64,000 nt of DNA, from positions 62,001-126,000 of the forward strand of contig NZ_SJOH01000009.1 of NCBI RefSeq assembly GCF_004331285.1, in the 5' to 3' direction. Position numbers and translations under genes: made by a program. The stretch's first letter is position 1, and the number at the start of each line of letters is the position of its first letter. The notes beneath the pieces were generated by a model, which saw only the letters and a program-made list of their open reading frames with translations, did not search any database and had not been told where the DNA came from. Origin of the DNA: Acinetobacter sp. ANC 3781 (GTDB taxonomy: Bacteria > Pseudomonadota > Gammaproteobacteria > Pseudomonadales > Moraxellaceae). Positions 15,369-24,560 of this stretch are shown here, in pieces.

Positions 15369-17471
15369 TTATTTAAGCTGAATATTCTGTATTTCAGCAT
15401 CAAAGTTTTGCAGAATATCCTTCACCGCCGCTTCTGCATGCAGTAGCTCTGAAGCACGTGCATACGCTCTCTGTTTCCGTTCATTCTGCATGTTATAAGG
15501 CGTCGTTGTTTCAACTTCAGCATATTTGACCTGAAAGTGGGTATTCGGCCATTCAGTTTTCAAAGCTTGCTCTAACGCATGTCGTAACTGATTTAACAAC
15601 TGTTCATATTGTGGTGGAATATGAAATAACGATTCGCCATCAATCTGACCGGTCATTACCCCCTGTTGCGCCAATTCCTGTACCGCGGGTGATAATGTAC
15701 TATTTCTAAACCAATACTCCCACTTATCTACCGTCCAATCCCCTTCAAGCTGTTGAGGGCTTAGTCTTAAAATCTCTTGTGGCATTAACCCTGAATCTTG
15801 TGTGGATACAGTTTTAACCGCGACTTGAGTTTCTTCCAGACTCGGTGGTTCTAATTCAAGAACCGGCTTCTCGATAACTTTAACTGGTGCAACTTCAACG
15901 TGTACAGACTCAATCGGCATCTGTTCTGGGCTTAAGAATACATCTTCCGCTTGATCCACCACAGCAATATTATCTTGAGACTTTGCAGTTTCAGTATCGA
16001 AAACATCATTTAAGGGTGCAATTTCATCAAATAAGAAATCATCGCTGCTCGCTTCTAGCTGATCAGCGCTATCTGGCAGGATATTGATATCATCATTTGA
16101 TTCATCTAAGTCAAACAGGGCATCTTCTGAGGTTGGATCAAAGACAATTTGATCTGGACTTATCGGAGAATTCGGCTCAGCAAGCTCAAGCATTGGTTCG
16201 TCCAGAAAATCATCCGAAGATGGTTCTGGATTCTGTGAACTTAATTGTGACTGAATTTCTGCAACTGGCTCTGCTGGTGCTTGATATTCATCACCTTGCG
16301 GCTGCATATTTTGTACAGATGCTTGAACAGCAATTTGTGCTGCTGGTTGCTGAACCTCTGGTGCAGATACCAAGACTTCATTCGGTTGCAATGGACGGAA
16401 CGCGAGTAGGCGCAATACGCACATTTCAAAGCCTTGTTCTTGTGTCACTGCAAGTTGCAGATCGGCACGACCTTTACATGCCACTTGATAATACAATTGT
16501 AAATCTTGCGCTGAAATGAGCTGCGATAATTGCATGATTTTTTTATTAATTTCAGCACTATATTTCAGGCTTAAATCTGGTAAATATTGCAGTAAAGCCA
16601 GTTCATGCAAAGTTGAAATCAACTGATCTAAAACCAGCGAAACATCTAAAGCCTGCTGCCTAAATTGCATCAACAATTCACTGACACGCTGCTTTTGATT
16701 TTGATGGATGGCTAAAATCAGATCATAAATAATGGTTCGGTCAATCAAACCCAACATTTCTTTAACATCTTGATGCTGGATTGCGCCCTGACCATAAGCA
16801 ATCGCTTGATCGGTTAAAGACAGTGCATCACGGAGTGATCCCTGTGCAGACTCAGCAATTTGCCAGATTGCATCCTGTTCTGCCTGAATTTCTTCTTTAT
16901 GTAAAATATGCGTCAAATGTTCAGTAATTTCATCCACAGCCAATGGACGCAAAGTAAACTGTAAACAGCGAGAAATGACAGTAATTGGAAGCTTTTGTGG
17001 ATCGGTTGTTGCAAAAAGGAATTTGACGTGTTCAGGCGGCTCTTCTAGTGTTTTCAGTAACGCATTGAATGAGTGCGTAGACAGCATATGCACTTCATCG
17101 ATCAGGTAAACTTTAAAACGACCTTGTGTTGGTGCATATGGAACGTTATCCAGCAGTTCACGTGTATCTTCAACTTTAGTCCGTGATGCCGCATCAATTT
17201 CAATCAAATCGATAAAACGGCCTTCATTGACCGCGGTGCAAGTTGCACACACTTCACACGGCGTATAAGTTACACCCGTTTCACAGTTCAAGCACTTTGC
17301 CAAAATACGCGCTATCGTGGTTTTACCGACCCCGCGTGTGCCAGTAAATAAATACGCATGGTGTAAACGACCACGTTCTAAGGCACTGGTGAGCGCTCGT
17401 GACACATGGTTTTGCCCAACCAATTCAATAAAATTACGTGGGCGATATTTACGCGCAAGTACTTGATACAT
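15369..17471 (-). CDS. dnaX: DNA polymerase III subunit gamma/tau
   Basis: It has 700 residues. It is the clamp-loader ATPase of the replicative polymerase. Residues 1-220 are the AAA+ module with Walker A GTRGVGKT (44-51), a four-Cys zinc module (C63, C72, C75, C78), Walker B region LIDEVHMLS and sensor TTDPQKLP. Domain III follows to about 360. Residues ~370-570 are acidic, Glu/Asp/Gln/Pro-rich and probably disordered, then a conserved tau C-terminal domain (DWTVDKWEYWFRNS onward) that binds the polymerase. I did not find an obvious slippery A6G site for a shorter gamma form, so only the full-length product is claimed. It is convergent with the thioesterase. Confidence 0.95.
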   Translation of the reverse strand: MYQVLARKYRPRNFIELVGQNHVSRALTSALERGRLHHAYLFTGTRGVGKTTIARILAKCLNCETGVTYTPCEVCATCTAVNEGRFIDLIEIDAASRTKVEDTRELLDNVPYAPTQGRFKVYLIDEVHMLSTHSFNALLKTLEEPPEHVKFLFATTDPQKLPITVISRCLQFTLRPLAVDEITEHLTHILHKEEIQAEQDAIWQIAESAQGSLRDALSLTDQAIAYGQGAIQHQDVKEMLGLIDRTIIYDLILAIHQNQKQRVSELLMQFRQQALDVSLVLDQLISTLHELALLQYLPDLSLKYSAEINKKIMQLSQLISAQDLQLYYQVACKGRADLQLAVTQEQGFEMCVLRLLAFRPLQPNEVLVSAPEVQQPAAQIAVQASVQNMQPQGDEYQAPAEPVAEIQSQLSSQNPEPSSDDFLDEPMLELAEPNSPISPDQIVFDPTSEDALFDLDESNDDINILPDSADQLEASSDDFLFDEIAPLNDVFDTETAKSQDNIAVVDQAEDVFLSPEQMPIESVHVEVAPVKVIEKPVLELEPPSLEETQVAVKTVSTQDSGLMPQEILRLSPQQLEGDWTVDKWEYWFRNSTLSPAVQELAQQGVMTGQIDGESLFHIPPQYEQLLNQLRHALEQALKTEWPNTHFQVKYAEVETTTPYNMQNERKQRAYARASELLHAEAAVKDILQNFDAEIQNIQLK

Positions 17472-17605
17472 GTATGCTCCTTTTTACAGGTCTAAGCATA
17501 CTGTTTTTTTGGTCAAGAGTGAATGAACAATCTGCAAAAGCGTTCAATCAAATATGAGATAAGCAGAACTATTTTTCAGATATTGCGAGAATCTAAAGAA
17601 ATCAG

Positions 17606-18070
17606 CTATCCATTCTTTTCTAAAATAAAATCATCTTCAGCATTATAAATATTCCCTGTCTGATCCTGCAATATTTCAAGCAGTTGATGATCTAAATCCA
17701 CATAGATTAAATTGCGAGTCTTGACCTGCACTAATTCAAGTTTAGTCTGATCAGAATTACTAAATCGGAAATGGCCTTTAATCGTTTCGATCTCATTATG
17801 GCCACTTAAACTTTCACGTTTTAAAGTATAAGTCTGGTTCTGGTTGAGCACTAAATCTACAGCCATACCCGGGCATTCCTCACAACGTGAAATACAGCCC
17901 ATGCATGGTGTCGTTCCTTGATACTTACCCACCCATTTCGCAACCGTAACTTTCTGCTCGGCAACCTGATCAACTTGCTGGCTACTTTCGCTACTCGTTT
18001 GCTTAGAGTCCTGACAACCCAACAAGACAGAAGATGCAATTAAGGGAATAAGAAGCGGCTTTTTCATCAC
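17606..18070 (-). CDS. NlpE-like lipoprotein
   Basis: It has 154 residues. The signal peptide is MMKKPLLIPLIASSVLLGC with a lipobox LLGC, giving lipidation at C19 and envelope location. The NlpE N-terminal-like domain is WVGKYQGTTPCMGCISRC, then a beta barrel with LNQNQTYTLKRES and GHFRFSNSD. NlpE senses surface contact and copper in enterics; in this shorter Acinetobacter type only the N-terminal barrel is present. The canonical CxxC is extended here to four cysteines (CMGC followed by RCEEC), which could bind metal. It is a single leftward gene. Confidence 0.8.
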   Translation of the reverse strand: MMKKPLLIPLIASSVLLGCQDSKQTSSESSQQVDQVAEQKVTVAKWVGKYQGTTPCMGCISRCEECPGMAVDLVLNQNQTYTLKRESLSGHNEIETIKGHFRFSNSDQTKLELVQVKTRNLIYVDLDHQLLEILQDQTGNIYNAEDDFILEKNG

Positions 18071-18170
18071 GACAACTGAATGGGAGATTCTGGACTTGGG
18101 AAAATATCACACTTTTTACCGAATTATGCCTTCCAACTCTGCACGCTAACATTTTTAAATAATATGCCGT

Positions 18171-19421
18171 TTAAAACCATCCCTTACGCCCTTTTAATGC
18201 TGCATCTGCACAACGTAAAGTTTCTTGGGTTAAACCCCACAGACGATAATCCCCCGTGATCGAACCTGTAGCAAAATTATGGGTATAGGCGAAACTTAGA
18301 TTACGTTCACGGTCACACCATGCACCAGAACCATTAAACCCCATATGTCCAAACCCTTTGGATGATTTCCCTAGAGTTAAAACCCGGTGATAGCCTAAAC
18401 GCCAATACATCGGTAGCGGCATAATACGGTCGCGCTGAGTGTATTGAATTGTACTTAAATTTTTAAAGATATCTGGCCGAATCAATTGCTGACCCTTCCA
18501 TTCACCTGCATTCGCCAGCATGGCATAAATTTTTGCCAGACTATCTGCAGTAAAAACTCCATTTGCAGCGGGAATTACGGCTTTTAAACCTTCATCACTA
18601 AAGAAGCTGAACTTTTTCATTCCCTTGGGAATCATGGCATCCTGGAAGTCTTGTGGGTTTTGTCCTGACCACTCAACTATTTTGTCAAATAGTGAAGCTT
18701 TCTTTGGTTTCGGTTTTGCTTGCCCTGAAGGCTTTGGTTCTGTTTTCAATTTTGCCAATGGTCTTGCAACCCGAGCCAATTCAAATTCAGTAACGCCAAA
18801 GTACGCTCCATCTAGTTGCAGTGGCTGAACAAGATACTGCAGCATTAAATCTGACAAAGATTTTCCTGTCGCTTTTTCAAGCACACCACCTACCAGCCAG
18901 CCAAAAGTTAAGGCTTGATAAGCCGCATCCGTAGCTATTTCAAAATGTGGTTTTGCTTTTGCAATCACTTCCAGCATATGTGACCAGTCCGCCATTTCCA
19001 ATGCCGTTTCAATCTGATTGCGAATGTCATATAAACCACTTTGATGGCTCAGTATATGTCTTAAAGTGATTTTCGCTTTACCATTCTGTGCAAAGTCAGG
19101 CCAATACTGTGCAACAGGCGTGTCGTAATCTAGAAAACCCTCACTCACTAAAATATGAGCCAGTGTCGAAAGTACACCTTTACCCGTGGAATAGCACACT
19201 GACAGAGTATCGGATTGCCAGTTTTCAGTTGCTGATTTTTTACCTGTGTAAATATCAACGACTTTTTGCCCCTGGAAATAAACGACTAGGGCTGCCCCAC
19301 CTAAATCTGTCCGTGCATCCTGCATACGGCTAAATTGTTTAGCGAGATCTTGAAAACGCTCATCAGTCTGTCCCTGATAATTTTCTGTATTGGCAAAGAT
19401 ATATTCTTTTATTTTGTTCAT
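18171..19421 (-). CDS. Serine hydrolase of the class C beta-lactamase/esterase family
   Basis: It has 416 residues. The SxxK nucleophile is in VCYSTGKGVL (Ser-Thr-Gly-Lys) at about residue 83; HILSHQSGLYDIR supplies the conserved Tyr region. The insert QAKPKPKKASLF around residue 230 is Lys/Pro-rich. There is no signal peptide, which argues for an intracellular esterase (EstB/LipE-like) rather than a periplasmic beta-lactamase. The neighbouring fatty-acid genes make an ester substrate plausible. It is transcribed leftward 94 bases after the MaoC gene, behind that gene's terminator. Confidence 0.88.
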   Translation of the reverse strand: MNKIKEYIFANTENYQGQTDERFQDLAKQFSRMQDARTDLGGAALVVYFQGQKVVDIYTGKKSATENWQSDTLSVCYSTGKGVLSTLAHILVSEGFLDYDTPVAQYWPDFAQNGKAKITLRHILSHQSGLYDIRNQIETALEMADWSHMLEVIAKAKPHFEIATDAAYQALTFGWLVGGVLEKATGKSLSDLMLQYLVQPLQLDGAYFGVTEFELARVARPLAKLKTEPKPSGQAKPKPKKASLFDKIVEWSGQNPQDFQDAMIPKGMKKFSFFSDEGLKAVIPAANGVFTADSLAKIYAMLANAGEWKGQQLIRPDIFKNLSTIQYTQRDRIMPLPMYWRLGYHRVLTLGKSSKGFGHMGFNGSGAWCDRERNLSFAYTHNFATGSITGDYRLWGLTQETLRCADAALKGRKGWF

Positions 19422-19477
19422 TAAACTGTGCTTTCCCTAAACCAGTCGTTATTTTTTATTTACTCGAAGCTTAAAAT

Positions 19478-19507
19478 AAAAAAGCCTAAATCAGCAATGA
19501 CTCAGGC
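19478..19507 (-). terminator. Terminator of the MaoC gene
   Basis: On the minus strand GCCTGAGTCA-ttgc-TGATTTAGGC (two G-T wobbles) is followed by TTTTTTATTTT, just past the MaoC stop at 19515. Confidence 0.8.
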
Positions 19508-19514
19508 CTTGGTC

Positions 19515-20369
19515 TTATAAGGCTTTTATACGACCCGACACATGCGGTTTTTGGTTCTTGCTATTTCGGATCAGGAATTCGATATCCTTACCTTCATTAG
19601 CAGTTAAAAACTCAACTTTAGAGGGCAAGTACATCGGCAACTTAAACCATACATCTGCTTCATAGCTGTCTGGAAGCGTTAAGCTTGCTAATGCTTTGGC
19701 TTTACTCCACATGCCATGGGCAATCGCCTGTTTAAAACCGAAAGCTTTTGCGGTAATGGCATGAATATGAATCAGGTTAAAGTCGCCCGAAGTTAAGGCA
19801 TAACGACGACCGGTATTTTCCGACACATTCCACTCTGCTTGCATTTCATACGCAGGTGCTTTCGATTCAGTCACTTTAGCAGTAACTTTGCCATTGGTTT
19901 TTTGGCGCGCCAAATAAGTGGTTATCCCTTGCATTACCACTTCATTGCCCACTTTTGCAGTGGTAATAAAGTCAAACTGACTCCCTTTGTCATGTGCTTG
20001 TACTTCACCAAACTTGCAAGATAACATTAGCTGTTCATTTACCCCAACTTTACGGGTTTGCTTAATCTGATTGCGAATATGCACCAAACCTAAAATCGCA
20101 AATGGAAACGCTTCTTGCGTCATCATGTGCATTTGCAGGCTTTGAGAAAGTACCGCTAAATAAATCGCGGGAATATAACCGTTATTCTTAAAGCCACAGA
20201 CTTCGTTGTAGACTTTAAGATGTTTCTGATCGACCTTGAATGAATCCACCACATATTCAACTTGCGGTAGTACTTTTTCACCCTTCGGCTTTTTAAAAAT
20301 TAGGCCTTGAATCACTTTCGGATAGGCTAAATAAGGTTTTGGAAGTTGACTAAAATGGCGAGTATTCAT
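19515..20369 (-). CDS. MaoC-family (R)-specific enoyl-CoA/ACP hydratase
   Basis: It has 284 residues. The MaoC hydratase-2 signature is DFNLIHIHAITAKAFGF followed by AIAHGMW, with Asp and His as catalytic pair in the C-terminal hotdog. The N-terminal half is a degenerate hotdog, making a double-hotdog protein as in the larger MaoC type. It adds water to trans-2-enoyl thioesters. It sits leftward of a 3-oxoacyl reductase (163 bases apart), which is divergent from a thiolase; together these cover thiolysis/condensation, reduction and hydration of a fatty-acyl cycle. Confidence 0.9.
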   Translation of the reverse strand: MNTRHFSQLPKPYLAYPKVIQGLIFKKPKGEKVLPQVEYVVDSFKVDQKHLKVYNEVCGFKNNGYIPAIYLAVLSQSLQMHMMTQEAFPFAILGLVHIRNQIKQTRKVGVNEQLMLSCKFGEVQAHDKGSQFDFITTAKVGNEVVMQGITTYLARQKTNGKVTAKVTESKAPAYEMQAEWNVSENTGRRYALTSGDFNLIHIHAITAKAFGFKQAIAHGMWSKAKALASLTLPDSYEADVWFKLPMYLPSKVEFLTANEGKDIEFLIRNSKNQKPHVSGRIKAL

Positions 20370-20410
20370 TCTGGACCTTTATAAAATTCTTATATCTTTA
20401 AATGCAACTT

Positions 20411-20522
20411 CCTCTTCCTTTTAGGAGATGAGAAGCACTGCTTCGTAAGGGAGAGGTATTAATCGAATATTAAAACTTTTTTAGCCCTCATCCCAACCTT
20501 CTCCCAAAGGGAGAAGGAGTTT
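20411..20522. repeat. Palindromic intergenic repeat between reductase and MaoC genes
   Basis: The perfect hairpin CCTTCTCCC-aaa-GGGAGAAGG (about 20497-20517) and a neighbouring CTCTTCC/GGAGATGAGAAG segment recall dispersed intergenic repeats in Acinetobacter, with a loose relative at 54260-54348. It may also terminate the reductase transcript, since TTTTATTTGC lies just right of it on the plus strand and AAAAGTTTT left. Confidence 0.5.
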
Positions 20523-20532
20523 TATTTGCAAA

Positions 20533-21924
20533 TTAAGCACCCAACAAGCTTTGACCACACACACGAACCACGTTGCCATTTAAACCTGTAGAAGCAGAAG
20601 ATGCAAATAATGCAATCGTTTCAGCAACATCGACAGGTAAGCCGCCTTGGCTCATCGAGTTCATGCGGCGACCTGCTTCACGAATGGCAAATGGAATTGC
20701 AGCAGTCATTTGCGTTTCGATAAAACCAGGCGCAACGGCGTTAATGGTTATACCATTTTTCAACATAGGTGCAGTGAATTTCACTACACCAATGACACCT
20801 GCCTTAGATGCTGCATAGTTGGTTTGACCCAAATTACCCGCGATACCTGAAATTGAAGATACGCAAACAATACGACCATTGGCATTAAAACCTTCATTTT
20901 CAAGAAGGTAATCATTGACACGCTCAATTGCAGATAAATTAATGTTGATCACCAGATCCCATAACTCTGGCTTCATGTTTGCCAAAGTTTTGTCACGGGT
21001 AATGCCGGCATTATGTACGATGATATCTAAACCACCTTGAGCTACAGCCGCAGCTTTGATTTTTTCCCCAGCGTCATTAGCTGTAATATCAATGGCTAAA
21101 GTCGAACCACCAATTTCACCGGCAACACGATCAAGGTCAGCCTGCTGTTGTGGAACGTCTAGACAAATCACATGTGCACCATCACGAGATAATACATGTG
21201 CAATTGCTTCACCAATCCCACGACTCGCACCCGTCACCACAGCCGTTTTACCTGCCAGCGGTTTTGCCCAATCGATATCTACAGTTTCAGCTTTAGAAAC
21301 ACGAATCACTTGACCAGACACATACGCTGAACGTGGAGATAAGGCAAAACGAACTGTAGACTCAAGATTGGCTTCAGCGCCTTCATCGACATAGACCAGC
21401 TGCGCAGCAATACCTTTTTTAAATTCTTTACCAACAGATTTTACAAAACCTTCAAGCGCACGTTGTGCAATCGCCTGTTTTACTGTTTTTGCAGTTTCAG
21501 GGGTAATACCGACAACCACTACACGACCAGAAGTCTGAATTTGGCGTGCAATCGGATTAAAGAAGTCATAAAGTTCATGTAGTTGTTCAGAGTTTTGAAT
21601 ACCCGATGCATCAAAAATCACAGCCTTAAACTTAGATTCTTTGTCGCCTTCATTGAACGCACTCAGGCTTAAACCTGTTTTTGCTGCAGCTTGTTGTAAT
21701 TCAGTATTGTTGCCTGCATAGCTATTGGCGTGAATATTTGCAAGAACTTGCGCAATTGAACCCGATAAAGTTGAAGATGATGCAGCACCAAATAAAACTG
21801 CCCCCCTAACGACCGGAGTGGCTGACTCAAAACGGTCTAGGGAAATCGGTGATGGCAAACCTAAATTTTTGATGACAAATTTACCAATAGGAGATTTCGC
21901 GAATGTTTGGTATTGGTCAGTCAT
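20533..21924 (-). CDS. High-molecular-weight 3-oxoacyl-ACP reductase (FabG-like SDR)
   Basis: It has 463 residues. An N-terminal, degenerate Rossmann domain (to ~200) precedes a full short-chain dehydrogenase domain starting at VVTGASRGIGEAIAHVL. The catalytic Ser-Tyr-Lys set lies in CVSSISGIAGN and TNYAASKAGVIG, and the NNAG-like motif is HNAGITRDK. This two-domain layout matches FabG4-type reductases, larger than the ~245-residue housekeeping FabG. It reduces 3-oxoacyl thioesters with NAD(P)H. It is divergent from the thiolase, 241 bases apart, and upstream of MaoC. Confidence 0.92.
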   Translation of the reverse strand: MTDQYQTFAKSPIGKFVIKNLGLPSPISLDRFESATPVVRGAVLFGAASSSTLSGSIAQVLANIHANSYAGNNTELQQAAAKTGLSLSAFNEGDKESKFKAVIFDASGIQNSEQLHELYDFFNPIARQIQTSGRVVVVGITPETAKTVKQAIAQRALEGFVKSVGKEFKKGIAAQLVYVDEGAEANLESTVRFALSPRSAYVSGQVIRVSKAETVDIDWAKPLAGKTAVVTGASRGIGEAIAHVLSRDGAHVICLDVPQQQADLDRVAGEIGGSTLAIDITANDAGEKIKAAAVAQGGLDIIVHNAGITRDKTLANMKPELWDLVININLSAIERVNDYLLENEGFNANGRIVCVSSISGIAGNLGQTNYAASKAGVIGVVKFTAPMLKNGITINAVAPGFIETQMTAAIPFAIREAGRRMNSMSQGGLPVDVAETIALFASSASTGLNGNVVRVCGQSLLGA

Positions 21925-22165
21925 GTTTATTATCTCTCATACAAATTAATTTTTGATGGATTTGAAGATATTCTTTTAACTTCAATATGATGTTTAGAGT
22001 CTTATATTTCAATACATCCATCAGTTTCTATAGAATCATACTTGAGTTAAACAATGGATGTCTTGACCGGAATGCTTTGTGCAATGTCATTGTAGTCAAT
22101 ACGGCTATTTTTAGATTGTGTTAATGTACGTGCCAAGAATACTTTAAAATGCTTGGAAAAGCCTT

Positions 22166-23683
22166 ATGAGCAAGACAACTCAAGAAAATCCAACAGTTGA
22201 AAATTCTGCGACGGAAACTGTGTCAAATACATCAAAAAGTACTGCGCGTACAACTAAAAGTTCTGGTACTGCCATAAAGTCAGCAACCGATGAGATGAAA
22301 GCAGCTCGTCCTCGTTCAACACCACCACGTAGTAAAAGTACTGCTTCAACTCCCAAAAAATCACAATCTACAACTCAAACTGCTGTTCAACAGGATAAAA
22401 CCATGAGTCAAAACACTGTTCGCCGCGTTGCAATTATCGGTGGTAACCGTATTCCTTTCGCTCGTTCAAACGGCGCTTATTTCACTGCCTCTAACTCAGA
22501 TATGTTTACAGCCGCCTTAAATGGTCTGGTTGAGCGTTTTAACCTCCAAGGTCAACGCCTGGGCGAAGTGGTTGCAGGCGCAGTTTTAAAACATAGCCGT
22601 GACTTTAACATGACTCGTGAATGTGTGTTAAACACTGAACTTGCTCCCGAAACACCTGCTTACGATATACAGCAAGCATGTGGTACTGGCTTGCAAGCAG
22701 CATTCCTTGTTGCAAACAAAATTGCCTTGGGTCAAATTGAAGTCGGTGTTGCAGGCGGTGTAGATACCACATCTGATGCACCAATTGCGTTCGGTGACGG
22801 TTTACGTAAAGCTTTACTTGAATTGAACATTGCAAAAACAGCTAAAGACCGTTTAAAAGCGTTAACTAAAATCAATCTTAAAGATTTAATGGATGCACCT
22901 AAAAATGGTGAACCCCGTACTGGTCTTTCTATGGGTGATCATCAAGCAATTACAGCACTTGAATGGGGTATTGCTCGTGAAGCGCAAGATGAACTTGCTG
23001 CATCTTCACATCAAAAAATGGCGGCTGCCTACGAAGAAGGTTTCTTCGACGACCTGATTACACCATTCTTAGGTTTAGAACGTGACAATAACTTGCGTGC
23101 AGACTCATCTGTAGAAAAACTGGCAAAATTAAAGCCTGCTTTTGGTAAAGGCGATGCACGTACCATGACTGCGGGTAACTCTACTCCGCTGACTGACGGT
23201 GCATCTTGCGTACTTTTAGCTTCTGAGGAATGGGCGAAAGCTAACGGTCACGAAGTTCTTGCTTACTTAACTTTCCAAGAAACTGCTGCTGTAGATTTCG
23301 TTGAGAAAAAAGAAGGCTTATTGATGGCACCTGCATATGCAGTTCCACGTATGCTTGAACGTGCTGGTATCACTTTACAAGATTTCGACTACTACGAAAT
23401 TCACGAAGCTTTTGCATCTCAAGTACTTTCTACATTGAAAGCGTGGGAAGACCCAAAATTCTGTAAAGAACGTTTAGGCTTGGATGCACCACTCGGTTCA
23501 ATCGACCGCTCTAAACTCAACGTAAAAGGCTCATCTTTAGCAGCGGGCCACCCATTTGCAGCGACTGGCGGCCGTATTATTGCCACTGCAGCAAAACTGA
23601 TTAATCAAAAAGGTTCAGGTCGTGTGCTTGTTTCGATCTGTGCAGCTGGTGGCCAAGGTGTAACAGCAATTATTGAAAAATAA
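22166..23683 (+). CDS. Acetyl-CoA C-acyltransferase (thiolase) with N-terminal extension
   Basis: It has 505 residues. The thiolase core begins at about residue 86 (RRVAIIGGNRIPFARSNGAY). Catalytic residues are Cys in QQACGTGLQAA, His in YYEIHEAFASQ, His in LAAGHPFAATGGR, and the C-terminal Cys in SICAAGGQG. The first ~79 residues are low complexity, rich in Ser, Thr, Lys and Ala, ending before an internal Met (KTMSQNTVRR at 22404). Thiolases usually begin near that Met, so either the extension is real or translation starts inside. The ATG at 22166 follows GGAAAAGCC. It is divergent from the reductase and MaoC genes and probably shares their pathway. Confidence 0.92.
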   Translation: MSKTTQENPTVENSATETVSNTSKSTARTTKSSGTAIKSATDEMKAARPRSTPPRSKSTASTPKKSQSTTQTAVQQDKTMSQNTVRRVAIIGGNRIPFARSNGAYFTASNSDMFTAALNGLVERFNLQGQRLGEVVAGAVLKHSRDFNMTRECVLNTELAPETPAYDIQQACGTGLQAAFLVANKIALGQIEVGVAGGVDTTSDAPIAFGDGLRKALLELNIAKTAKDRLKALTKINLKDLMDAPKNGEPRTGLSMGDHQAITALEWGIAREAQDELAASSHQKMAAAYEEGFFDDLITPFLGLERDNNLRADSSVEKLAKLKPAFGKGDARTMTAGNSTPLTDGASCVLLASEEWAKANGHEVLAYLTFQETAAVDFVEKKEGLLMAPAYAVPRMLERAGITLQDFDYYEIHEAFASQVLSTLKAWEDPKFCKERLGLDAPLGSIDRSKLNVKGSSLAAGHPFAATGGRIIATAAKLINQKGSGRVLVSICAAGGQGVTAIIEK

Positions 23684-23706
23684 GCTCGCTATATCTTTTT
23701 AAATAA

Positions 23707-23745
23707 GAAGCCCCCGGAATTTTAACTTCCGAGGGCTTCTCAATT
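23707..23745. terminator. Bidirectional terminator, thiolase / glycine-zipper gene
   Basis: GAAGCCCCCGGAA and TTCCGAGGGCTTC form a near-perfect stem between convergent genes, with T-rich sequence on each exit side. Confidence 0.8.
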
Positions 23746-23771
23746 TTATAAATTAAACTAGCATTGAAAGC

Positions 23772-24299
23772 TTAGCGTGTAGCACGTTCCCAAGCTTCCT
23801 TAACTGCAATTCTTGCTTCATTCCAGGTTAAACGAGACAACCCTTTGGCATGATCCCATTTAAGTTTCAAATCACTTTCCACATCTTCAAAACGCGTACT
23901 TGAGTCATATTGAGGACGGGCTTCATAACCAATGCGATAAGCATTTTCATAATCTCGCTCATAATCTAAATCTGAATAGGTTGTAAGCGTTTCTGCATAG
24001 TAAGGTGTGGTATGCGCCGTCTCTCTCCAATAGGCTTCTTCTTCGGTAGGATTGACTGCTTCCGCGGCCCCTTTACCTGCCAGGCCGCCGACCACTGCTC
24101 CCACAGCACCTCCGACTATTGCGCCAACTGGGCCACCTACGGCTCCAACTGCTGCCCCAGCCACTGCACCTCCTGCTGCACCTACACCAGTTCCAACCGG
24201 ATGTGCGCCAGGTTCACCTGTAATTGGATCTGCATTCAAATCATCTCGAGCATCTTTAGGAAGGTTTTTTACAACGTCACGATCAAAATTATCATTCAT
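23772..24299 (-). CDS. Glycine-zipper domain protein of unknown function
   Basis: It has 175 residues and no signal peptide. Residues ~35-85 are an Ala/Gly/Val-rich stretch with GxxxG-type spacing (GVGAAGGAVAGAAVG, then GGAVGAVVGGLAGK), which can form a membrane-embedded or tightly packed hairpin. The rest is hydrophilic, with YSDLDYERDYENAYRIGYEARP and LKLKWDHAKGLSRL near the C-terminus. The last segment resembles the tail of stress-related proteins in Acinetobacter and relatives, but no biochemical role is known to me. It is transcribed alone, convergent with the thiolase. Confidence 0.75.
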   Translation of the reverse strand: MNDNFDRDVVKNLPKDARDDLNADPITGEPGAHPVGTGVGAAGGAVAGAAVGAVGGPVGAIVGGAVGAVVGGLAGKGAAEAVNPTEEEAYWRETAHTTPYYAETLTTYSDLDYERDYENAYRIGYEARPQYDSSTRFEDVESDLKLKWDHAKGLSRLTWNEARIAVKEAWERATR

Positions 24300-24560
24300 C
24301 TTCGTATTATCCTTTTATCATGCTTTTAAAATTAAGTTTAATATAACTTTTAAGAAAAATTATGCACCTTTCTCATATTTAAGCAGTGCAAGATTTAATA
24401 TAGAGGAGATGAGACCGCTTATATGCTTCAAAATGTCAGTTTTAAGTTAAGGTATGTACAATGTTGTATATAAAACATTTCACTCTACTCACCTAGACTG
24501 ATAACAATTATTTTTTGAATGTATGTTATTAAAAATAATTATTCACTTATATAGCAATAA

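Noticed and set aside
16097..16519. 140-codon frame antisense to dnaX
   Set aside because: Lies wholly inside the dnaX linker on the other strand.
24052..24450. Plus-strand frame rich in Ala, Pro and Thr
   Set aside because: It is antisense to the glycine-zipper gene; its composition is forced by that gene's Gly/Ala codons.
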